Part shown: positions 23,132-29,324 of the stretch, piece by piece
Position numbering within the stretch: position 1 is the stretch's first letter
Layout of the letters: the number at the start of each line of letters is the position of its first letter
Assembly (NCBI GenBank): GCA_964596325.1
Contig: CAZQSQ010000004.1
Location: 1 to 64,000 of the forward strand
Length of the DNA: 64,000 nucleotides
Direction: 5' to 3'
DNA from: JBAZJI01 sp964596325
GTDB taxonomy: Bacteria > Patescibacteriota > Minisyncoccia > Minisyncoccales > JAGOPM01
Position numbers and translations under genes: made by a program
The notes under the pieces: generated by a model
Seen by the model: only the letters and a program-made list of their open reading frames with translations
What the model was told of the DNA's origin: nothing
Database searches by the model: none

Positions 23132-23269
23132 ATGGCGGAGGATAAAACAGAAAGAACCTGTTACGTGAACGATGATTGCCAGAAATGCGAGCAAAATAAA
23201 TTTTGCTCTTGGGCCTTCCGGGAGGACTTGAACATAAAGAAACTTGGTCCTAAAAGGGATGATTCTTAG
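23132..23269 (+). CDS. Cys-rich microprotein, 45 residues
   Basis: An ATG with a perfect AAAGGAGG 3 bp upstream opens a 45-codon frame: MAEDKTERTC, YVNDDCQKCEQNKFC, then a polar tail. The four Cys are spaced C-x5-C-x2-C-x5-C, which could bind zinc or an iron-sulphur centre. The gene is too short for ordinary gene callers. It has a clear promoter and lies 12 bp before the next gene, which has its own AAAGGAGG. No family is recognised. Confidence 0.7.
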   Translation: MAEDKTERTCYVNDDCQKCEQNKFCSWAFREDLNIKKLGPKRDDS

Positions 23270-23281
23270 AAAGGAGGAAAA

Positions 23282-23674
23282 ATGCCCTATATAGCAAAAA
23301 GTGTCAGGGATAAGCTCGACCCTCATATCGAAGCTATTGCCCAAGCCATCAGCGATCAAACAAAGGAGAAAAAAGACGAACTAGCTCTGGCGGGCATGGT
23401 TAACTATGTCTGCACGCGCATTTCTCTTTTAAGCTTCCAAAAAGTGCTTGGTAAATTCCGTTACAAATGGATAGCCCTATTCACGGGAATTTTTGAAAAC
23501 ATCAAACAAGAATTCCACGATAGGGTAGTTAAGCCATACGAAGCGGAAGCCAATTGGAAACATGGAGACTTGCCCGAGTTTATCCAAGCGGCAAAAGATT
23601 TGAACGAGGAAATCGAATTTTCTAGAAATTCCAAAGCCAAAACACGCCCCCACACACCCCCAAAATCGCCCTAA
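23282..23674 (+). CDS. MPYI-type small hypothetical protein
   Basis: 130 residues. The pattern MPYI..SVRDKLDPHIEAIAQ, then GMVNYVCTRI and EFHDRVVKPYEAEANWKHGD, resembles a family of roughly 100-residue proteins common in phages and Patescibacteria (I recall it as DUF6899; not verified). Those proteins share the MPYI start, a central NYV-SR segment and an ending of the form RRVVAPYE-KI-NGDV. Function is unknown. This copy has an extra charged, proline-rich tail (KTRPHTPPKSP). AAAGGAGG precedes the ATG. It is co-transcribed with the 45-residue Cys-rich protein. Confidence 0.7.
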   Translation: MPYIAKSVRDKLDPHIEAIAQAISDQTKEKKDELALAGMVNYVCTRISLLSFQKVLGKFRYKWIALFTGIFENIKQEFHDRVVKPYEAEANWKHGDLPEFIQAAKDLNEEIEFSRNSKAKTRPHTPPKSP

Positions 23675-23688
23675 AAAAGGGCTTTTTT
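23668..23688 (+). terminator. Rho-independent terminator
   Basis: GCCCT/AGGGC stem with six T, overlapping the stop region of the preceding gene. Confidence 0.75.
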
Positions 23689-23703
23689 CTTTAGGCATCC
23701 CTC

Positions 23704-23731
23704 TTGATTTATATTAAGATTTCAGTATAAT
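23704..23731 (+). promoter_or_regulatory. Promoter of the large secreted protein
   Basis: TTGATT, a 16-bp spacer and TATAAT, 68 bp before the ATG. Confidence 0.75.
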
Positions 23732-23798
23732 ATAACCAGATATTTTATAGCAAAATACCCTGATCGGCACATAGAAAAGGTTACTTAAGGAGGCATGT

Positions 23799-26700
23799 AT
23801 GAACAAGAGCAAGATTGCCGTGATTATCACAGTGATTTTTTGTTTAGCCCAAATGCTACAAGTTGCTCCAGTGCGAGCGCTTACAGTTTGCCCCAGCGGC
23901 AACTGCAGCATTTTGATCGAAGAAGTGTTGCTAAAAGTGGATGGACAAATCATTTCCGATAATGATAAGTCCACGATGATGACTAATGTTCCTTTTGAGC
24001 GAATTTTTCTCCCCGGAACGCAGATGGAAATATCCGTAAAAGCCTCTGGTCCGATTAATGATGTCGCTTATTGGTCCCTCTATTGGGGCACTAATGACAC
24101 GCCATCATTAATAAACAGCGACCGGACAATCTGCGCAAAATGCCCAGGCGAAAAATATGCTCCCGAAGGTGCACCGGTTTTTAATGTTAAATGGGTTGTC
24201 CCAAAGGATGCTAAAAAGTATTCCAAAATTTGGATTCAATCCTTTGATCAAACCGGTAAAGCCATGGGCGGAGCTAATACTCGCCCGCTAGTGCACAGTC
24301 AAACAATCATCAAACCGAGCTGCTATGTTTCAGAAATAAAAGACGTAACAGAGAGCAGTGCTACGGCCATTATTCACTTTGCAAGGCCGGGAAGCGTTTG
24401 GCCCTTAAACTCTTGGCTGGAGCTAAGAAGTGATTTGGGACAGTATTCTCCCAACCACAGTCAACCACTGGGAATGAGAATATTCCAAAATGCTCAAGAG
24501 CTTACCGAAAACCAAAATGAGTTTGCCGTTGTTTTGAAAGATCTCCTCCCTAATTCCAAATATTGGGTAAAAGCCATTGGAGCTAGCGAGGGCGGATATT
24601 GCCAGAGCAGGGAAGTGGAGCTAATTACTCTCTGCGCCTTGCCGCAGCTTAAGACTTTGCGCTGTTCTAAAATTGATTGGAGCCAAAATAGTTGGAACCA
24701 AACCGACAATTCGGCCTACTTAACTTGCGAAATAACATCATTTGGCGGCGATAGCTACATGGAAATTATGGTGCAGGGATTTAATATCAATGCACCCCAG
24801 GAGCGCTTTGGCACAGCTTGGCAACGCCTTGAATGCAGCCAATTTGACCAACTGCCAAATGAATTTACATTGCAAGCCGGCAAAGGATTTACAGCCGAAG
24901 AAGTTTATGACTTCGAATTCTTAGCGCGCAACAGCCGTGGAGAAATTGCCAGTGGCGGGCACAAATACTTTCCGCCGCCCTTTCCCGGATATAAACCGGA
25001 GATCGTTACAGGGGGAGTTAAGAAAGTAACTCCAGACTCGGCCGAGCTGGTCATTAAAGTTGTCTCCATTTCTCATCCGACAAAAATTTGGCTAGAAATC
25101 ACTGACCAAAAATTCGGAGATATATGGAACGGGAATAAATTTACTCCTGATCCCGACGCCAAATCCATACTCAGCGATTCACTGGAAGTGGATTTGCCCG
25201 GAGAATACACCATTACGGTCAAAAATCTGGAGCCAAACAGAGGTATGGAAAAACCGCCCTCTTGGATCAGAAAAGAGTATCCGCATCTCAAATACACACC
25301 GGCCTATTTATTTAAGGCGCACGCCTTAGATTTAACCACAAAAGAAACTGACAAAGGCGCGGACTGGTCAAAATTGGAAACTTATCGTACTCTCCAAAAG
25401 CCCAAAGTCACCACCAAGCAACCTATAAACATCACTTACAAAAGTGCGGATTTGGGAGCAATGGTTGATTTCTCGGGTTTTAGCAGCGAATGCGTAATTT
25501 TCTTCAAGTATTGGCAAAAAGGCAAAATGGCTACGACCATTCAAGAAACATTCCCTCGCAACCAAGTCAAAACTCGCTATGATTACGCAGATTTTGAGCT
25601 CATGGAAGCCACACGCTTTACGGCTGAAAATCTCGAGCCATACACTGTTTACTGTTACCAAGCCTATGTAACCAATGGCCTGACCAATAGCAAGGGAGAA
25701 CTGACTGAAGTACCCGCGGCCAACATTCAAGAATTCCGGACATTGTGGGGAGATAAAAATTCTATCTACGATACTCCCTTGATCCAAACAACCGGAGTTT
25801 TCCAAACCGGGCCAAATACCTTTTGCCTGCAAGGCAAACTCTTGGACTTTGGCGGTTCGGATTGGGTCGAAGTCACGATTGAATATTGGGGTTTAGACAC
25901 GCATTTTGAAGGAGAGCAATCCTTCATTTACGTAGGCTTATACCGCAAAGAAAATTGGCAAGACAAATATCCGACATTCGATGTTTACCGCAGTAATCTG
26001 GTCTTTGGAAAATCGTTTGTTTTCCGCTTCACAGCTCGCTCCAGTGCGGGCACCACCAAAGGATTTTTGATAGATTCTTCTGGGCAAAAAGTTGAGGGAG
26101 GCTTTTGGAAATTCCAAACCGACCCACTCCCCGGAGAACAAGTCAAACCGGAGATATTGCTAAAAAACATCAAAATCCTGATGCCAGACCAAACTGAAGA
26201 AAACCCCATACCTCAAGCCATCATTACTATCGATGTCCGGAATATGGGCACACCACCGCTTCCTTGGCTGGATCTCCAATACCTTTGGACGCGATACAGT
26301 GGTTCGATAATCGCAGCTTGGCCTAATACTTGGCAATACAAATCGGAAAAAATCCGAATAACTAAAGCTGGCGAATATTCCTTCCTGATAAATAAAGGCT
26401 TGGAATTTGGCCGCGCTTTCTTTATAAGCGTGAATGCGGAAAATGGAAGTATGTTAACTTGGATGGTACCGGAAAGTAAATTTTTCCCGCACTATTTCAT
26501 CATTAACCACCTTCCACCGCTTATCAAAGCCGCCAACCCTACCTTTATCAATAAACAAAATACCCTGGCTAATACCCAAGTAATACACCCGGGAACCAAC
26601 GAATGGGGAACTTTCTTTAGCTGGTTTGAAGTTGTAACTTTCCGCGGATCTGTCAATGCAATAAACAAGGAAATTACAGTCCTCCCCGATACTCTGAACC

Positions 26701-26963
26701 TGGACGATCAAAAGCTCAGCCGCACACTCTTCATGACTCCCAAAATATCCAGAAAAGGCACTAAACCGTATTCCTTCAGTATTAATGCCGATCCGGGACT
26801 CCTAAATCTACCCGATGAACAATCCGGAAATAAAACCATTTCCACTTACTATGCTTACCGCGCTTGGGCTCAAAACCAAGGCGGACAATACCATACTAGC
26901 TGGATAGTGATTACCGATGATACGTTCCAAAGGATGGATGAGATGCCATGGGAAAAACCCTAA
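23799..26963 (+). CDS. Large secreted multi-domain protein, FnIII-like repeats
   Basis: 1054 residues with a signal peptide (MNKSKIAVIITVIFCLAQML, cleavage near VRA, residue 27). The mature chain is a series of beta-sandwich-like units with fibronectin-III-type wording: KDLLPNSKYWVKAIG, VKNLEPNRGME, AENLEPYTVYCYQAYV, KYWQKGKMATTI. Related units recur at about 160-270, 410-500, 530-650 and 650-760. Cys pairs suggest disulphides. No C-terminal anchor or sortase motif is seen, so it is released or held by another partner. A surface or adhesive role is likely but inferred. It has a strong promoter, AAGGAGG and terminator, so it is likely well expressed. Confidence 0.75.
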   Translation: MNKSKIAVIITVIFCLAQMLQVAPVRALTVCPSGNCSILIEEVLLKVDGQIISDNDKSTMMTNVPFERIFLPGTQMEISVKASGPINDVAYWSLYWGTNDTPSLINSDRTICAKCPGEKYAPEGAPVFNVKWVVPKDAKKYSKIWIQSFDQTGKAMGGANTRPLVHSQTIIKPSCYVSEIKDVTESSATAIIHFARPGSVWPLNSWLELRSDLGQYSPNHSQPLGMRIFQNAQELTENQNEFAVVLKDLLPNSKYWVKAIGASEGGYCQSREVELITLCALPQLKTLRCSKIDWSQNSWNQTDNSAYLTCEITSFGGDSYMEIMVQGFNINAPQERFGTAWQRLECSQFDQLPNEFTLQAGKGFTAEEVYDFEFLARNSRGEIASGGHKYFPPPFPGYKPEIVTGGVKKVTPDSAELVIKVVSISHPTKIWLEITDQKFGDIWNGNKFTPDPDAKSILSDSLEVDLPGEYTITVKNLEPNRGMEKPPSWIRKEYPHLKYTPAYLFKAHALDLTTKETDKGADWSKLETYRTLQKPKVTTKQPINITYKSADLGAMVDFSGFSSECVIFFKYWQKGKMATTIQETFPRNQVKTRYDYADFELMEATRFTAENLEPYTVYCYQAYVTNGLTNSKGELTEVPAANIQEFRTLWGDKNSIYDTPLIQTTGVFQTGPNTFCLQGKLLDFGGSDWVEVTIEYWGLDTHFEGEQSFIYVGLYRKENWQDKYPTFDVYRSNLVFGKSFVFRFTARSSAGTTKGFLIDSSGQKVEGGFWKFQTDPLPGEQVKPEILLKNIKILMPDQTEENPIPQAIITIDVRNMGTPPLPWLDLQYLWTRYSGSIIAAWPNTWQYKSEKIRITKAGEYSFLINKGLEFGRAFFISVNAENGSMLTWMVPESKFFPHYFIINHLPPLIKAANPTFINKQNTLANTQVIHPGTNEWGTFFSWFEVVTFRGSVNAINKEITVLPDTLNLDDQKLSRTLFMTPKISRKGTKPYSFSINADPGLLNLPDEQSGNKTISTYYAYRAWAQNQGGQYHTSWIVITDDTFQRMDEMPWEKP

Positions 26964-26972
26964 GGCAAATAT

Positions 26973-26998
26973 GCGAAGACTTATGTCTTCGCTTTTTT
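26973..26998 (+). terminator. Rho-independent terminator
   Basis: GCGAAGAC/GTCTTCGC stem with six T. Confidence 0.9.
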
Positions 26999-27000
26999 AT

Positions 27001-27028
27001 TTGCAGGGCAGGGGACGCATGGTATAAT
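27001..27028 (+). promoter_or_regulatory. Promoter giving a leaderless mRNA
   Basis: TTGCAG, a 16-bp spacer and TATAAT; the ATG of the next gene is only 7 bp after the -10 box, at the expected transcription start. Confidence 0.7.
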
Positions 27029-27035
27029 ATTTTTA

Positions 27036-27578
27036 ATGAAAAATAAATCTGCCTGTTTCTTTGCCGCGCTTTTAGCCACCTTCTTTTTATTTTCTATAGC
27101 CTATGGAGCTACGAGCACTCCCAAAGATTTGGATTTTGATTTGCCCAAACCCTCTGCCCAAACGCCGATAGCCTGCGAAGCTTGGAAGGGCGGACTGCTG
27201 GAGGGTGTCTGCAAAGATCCCAGCAAATTGGAATTTTGCCACCTCTTTGTTTTGTTGGACAATATCATCAACTGGATAATGTTTGTGGCCATGCCCATAG
27301 CGGCTTTTCTCCTTTTGGTTTGGGGAGGGTTTAATTATATTATTTATCTGGAAAACCCGGCTAATGCCAAAAAATTCTGGGATACAGCCAAAGCTCTTCT
27401 GTGGGGTGCTATCGTTGTTTATGCCGCCTATGCCGTGGTTAACCTCTTCCTGATTATTGTCGGCGCCAAAATTTTCTCTCCGGAAGCCGGATTGGGACAA
27501 TGGTTCAAATTCCCTTGCGGAACCGGCACGCCGCCGGCGAGCACTTCCACCCCGCCGACCGGAGTCAGCGAATTCTAA
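27036..27578 (+). CDS. VirB2/TrbC-like pilin-type membrane protein
   Basis: 180 residues. A signal peptide (residues 1-24, ending IAYGA) is followed by a short Cys-containing loop and two membrane segments (WIMFVAMPIAAFLLLVWGGF and ALLWGAIVVYAAYAVVNLFLI) separated by a short polar turn (ENPANAKKFWDTAK). This is the layout of TrbC/VirB2-type proteins. The same segment pair occurs at the N-termini of the secretion-operon proteins at 43873 and 46696. The tail is rich in Thr, Ser and Pro. The gene stands alone, 11 kb from the secretion operon, and seems to be translated from a leaderless mRNA. It could be a pilin-like subunit. Confidence 0.75.
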   Translation: MKNKSACFFAALLATFFLFSIAYGATSTPKDLDFDLPKPSAQTPIACEAWKGGLLEGVCKDPSKLEFCHLFVLLDNIINWIMFVAMPIAAFLLLVWGGFNYIIYLENPANAKKFWDTAKALLWGAIVVYAAYAVVNLFLIIVGAKIFSPEAGLGQWFKFPCGTGTPPASTSTPPTGVSEF

Positions 27579-27600
27579 ATTCTTCGACCAATAATACATC

Positions 27601-27626
27601 AGCCAAAGCTTTCGCTTTGGCTTTTT
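27601..27626 (+). terminator. Rho-independent terminator
   Basis: AGCCAAAGC/GCTTTGGCT 9-bp stem with a T run. Confidence 0.9.
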
Positions 27627-27639
27627 GTTTAATAACGCC

Positions 27640-27668
27640 TTGCCAAAATATCAAAAAAATGCTATTGT
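27640..27668 (+). promoter_or_regulatory. tRNA-Lys promoter
   Basis: TTGCCA, a 17-bp spacer and TATTGT, 13 bp before the tRNA. Confidence 0.65.
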
Positions 27669-27681
27669 CTTTTTTGTTCTA

Positions 27682-27755
27682 GCCTCCGTAGTTCAACGGT
27701 AGAACAGAGGACTCTTAATCCTTTAACGAGGGTTCGATTCCTTCCGGAGGCACCA
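27682..27755 (+). tRNA. tRNA-Lys (anticodon CTT)
   Basis: Acceptor GCCTCCG/CGGAGGC, D arm GTTC..GAAC, anticodon stem GAGGA/TCCTT with loop CTCTTAA giving CTT, T arm GAGGG-TTCGATT-CCTTC, discriminator A and an encoded CCA. Confidence 0.95.
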
Positions 27756-27791
27756 AAGCAAAAACCCGCCCTTATGGCGGGTTTTTGCTTT
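27756..27791 (+). terminator. Terminator after tRNA-Lys
   Basis: A very long perfect stem, AAGCAAAAACCCGCC/GGCGGGTTTTTGCTT, directly behind the CCA. Confidence 0.9.
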
Positions 27792-27804
27792 GCCCCGGAA
27801 GGAA

Positions 27805-28215
27805 AGAGAACGAAGTTCGATTATTAGAAACTCAAGCCGAAGAATGAGGCTTAGAGTTTCTTGTATGCCGAGTAATCTCGGCGCCTTCCGAAAATCGTAA
27901 AAAACCCGAGCAGAGGGTTCGATTTATTAGATTTTCAAAACGAGCACAGCGAGTTTTAGAAAATCTTGTATGCTGCGAAGCGGCCCTTCCGGAGAAAAAG
28001 AAGAGAACGAAGTTCGATTATTAGAAACTCAAGCCGAAGAATGAGGCTTAGAGTTTCTTGTATGCCGAGTAATCTCGGCGCCTTCCGAAAATCGTAAAAA
28101 ACCCGAGCAGAGGGTTCGATTTATTAGATTTTCTTGGCGAGCAAGGCGAGCCTTAGAAAATCATGTACCTGCCTGCCGGTAGGCAGGTGCCGGGTAATCC
28201 CGGCCCTTTCGGAAA
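27805..28215 (+). repeat. Array of four two-hairpin elements behind tRNA-Lys
   Basis: Elements at 27823-27883 (61 bp), 27925-27983, 28020-28080 (61 bp) and 28122-28203 are separated by spacers of 41, 36 and 41 bp. Each element follows GTTCGATT and is followed by CCTTCCG, CCCTTCCGGAG or CCCTTTCGGA, that is, pieces of a tRNA-Lys-like T arm and acceptor stem. A 132-bp block (27805-27936) is repeated exactly at 28002-28133. The outer stems are GAAACTC/GAGTTTC in the first and third copies and GATTTTC/GAAAATC in the second and fourth. ATTA before them and TTGTATGC after them are constant, apart from the interruption in the fourth. Confidence 0.9.
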
Positions 28216-28293
28216 AAAGGAAAAGGCGCCAAGCGGCCCTTGCGGAAGAAGGTTAGGGCTTTGAATTTAAGACTTAGGGCTTAGCAATCCCCC
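28216..28293. other. Repeat remnant before the rpsO promoter
   Basis: GGCGCC-AAGCGGCCCTTGCGGAAG (about 28226-28249) looks like the right end of a further, decayed element. No gene is seen. Confidence 0.4.
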
Positions 28294-28322
28294 TTGCAAA
28301 AGATAGAAAAATCAGGTATAAT
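28294..28322 (+). promoter_or_regulatory. rpsO promoter
   Basis: TTGCAA, a 17-bp spacer and TATAAT. Confidence 0.8.
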
Positions 28323-28328
28323 TAAATA

Positions 28329-28390
28329 CCTTCGAAACAGCTGGAATAGGGCCTGCTCGCCCTAGGAAAGCACAAGTTTTTATAGAAAAT
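28329..28390 (+). promoter_or_regulatory. Candidate rpsO leader
   Basis: The roughly 60-nt 5' untranslated region contains a hairpin AGGGC-CTGCTC-GCCCT and a purine-rich AGGAAAG. Ribosomal protein S15 represses its own mRNA through such leaders in many bacteria; whether this one binds S15 cannot be told by eye. Confidence 0.35.
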
Positions 28391-28654
28391 ATGCTTAAAA
28401 CAGAAAAGAAGCAAAAAATCATTAAAGGCGTTCAGACACACGATACGGATACCGGCTCGCCCGAAGTCCAAATCGCTGTTCTTACCGAACAGATAGAAAA
28501 GCTTTTGCAGCACTTGGATTCACATAAAAAAGATTTCCACTCCAAGCGCGGTCTCCTGAAGATGGTTATGAAGCGCAAAAAACTTCTAAATTATCTTAAG
28601 AGCGAAAGCGTTGAACGGTTTGAAAAGATCTCCAAAAAGATCGGCCTTAAATAA
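28391..28654 (+). CDS. rpsO: 30S ribosomal protein S15
   Basis: 87 residues, full length. The S15 signature is clear: THDTDTGSPEVQIAVLTEQIEKL and HSKRGLLKMVMKRKKLLNYL. It binds 16S rRNA at the central-domain junction early in 30S assembly. It has its own promoter, a structured leader that may be autoregulated, and a strong terminator. The usual rpsO-pnp neighbourhood is kept, with a NYN-domain gene in between. Confidence 0.97.
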   Translation: MLKTEKKQKIIKGVQTHDTDTGSPEVQIAVLTEQIEKLLQHLDSHKKDFHSKRGLLKMVMKRKKLLNYLKSESVERFEKISKKIGLK

Positions 28655-28660
28655 AACCTT

Positions 28661-28692
28661 AAGCCCCGCTTAAACGCGGGGCTTGGATTTTT
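28661..28692 (+). terminator. Rho-independent terminator
   Basis: AAGCCCCGC/GCGGGGCTT 9-bp stem, then GGATTTTT. Confidence 0.8.
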
Positions 28693-28714
28693 CAAAATGT
28701 TAACTTAAAAAATT

Positions 28715-29263
28715 ATGGATGCCAAACACAAAAACCAAAGGGTGGCGGTGTTTATAGACGTACAAAACCTCTATTATTCCGCCAAAAACCTTTTTGGCAA
28801 GAAAGTTGATTTTGGCTCAATTGTCAAAACCGCCGTGGCGGGGAGGCAATTAGTCCGCGCATTTGCCTATGTGGTACGCACCGAAGGTGGGGCTGAAAAG
28901 CCCTTCCATGAGGCGCTCCAAAAACTGGGCATTGAAATCCGCGTGCGCGACCTTCAGGAATATCCCGGAGGGCTAAAAAAAGCGGATTGGGATGTCGGCA
29001 TTACGGTGGATGCTATCCGCATCGCCAATAATGTCGATACCATCATTTTAGTCTCGGGAGATGGGGATTTTCTCCAATTAGTGGAATACCTGCAAAACCA
29101 AGGCAAACGAGTGGAAGTCATTGCCTTCGGCCGAACGGGCTCCTCCCGCCTCAAAGATATTTGCGACGACTTTACTGATTTAGAAAAAGCACAAGACAAA
29201 TATCTGCTTGATTACGAGAATGCACCCAAAGTTCCCAGACCGAAAAAATTTAGTAAACAGTAA
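28715..29263 (+). CDS. NYN domain protein (LabA/DUF88 family)
   Basis: 182 residues. A PIN-like NYN nuclease fold is visible: the N-terminal acidic motif VAVFIDVQNLYYSAK (Asp, Asn), the central WDVGITVDAI, the SGDGDF motif and the C-terminal FGRTGSSRLKDICDDF. All acidic residues expected for a metal-dependent RNase are present. It lies between rpsO and pnp, so a role in RNA processing is plausible. Proteins of this type are common in Patescibacteria. It has no Shine-Dalgarno site. Confidence 0.9.
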   Translation: MDAKHKNQRVAVFIDVQNLYYSAKNLFGKKVDFGSIVKTAVAGRQLVRAFAYVVRTEGGAEKPFHEALQKLGIEIRVRDLQEYPGGLKKADWDVGITVDAIRIANNVDTIILVSGDGDFLQLVEYLQNQGKRVEVIAFGRTGSSRLKDICDDFTDLEKAQDKYLLDYENAPKVPRPKKFSKQ

Positions 29264-29324
29264 AATTAATTTAGCCTCCCGGCCGGGCCGGGCAAGGCTG
29301 TCAACAAACCAAACGTAAAAATAT

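Noticed and set aside
27805..28215. Repeat array as a CRISPR locus
   Set aside because: Repeats are long two-hairpin units with differing stems, the 36-41 bp spacers are tRNA-like and one is duplicated, and no cas gene is near.
28329..28390. A short peptide gene before rpsO
   Set aside because: No Shine-Dalgarno-led frame is present; the region is better explained as an mRNA leader.
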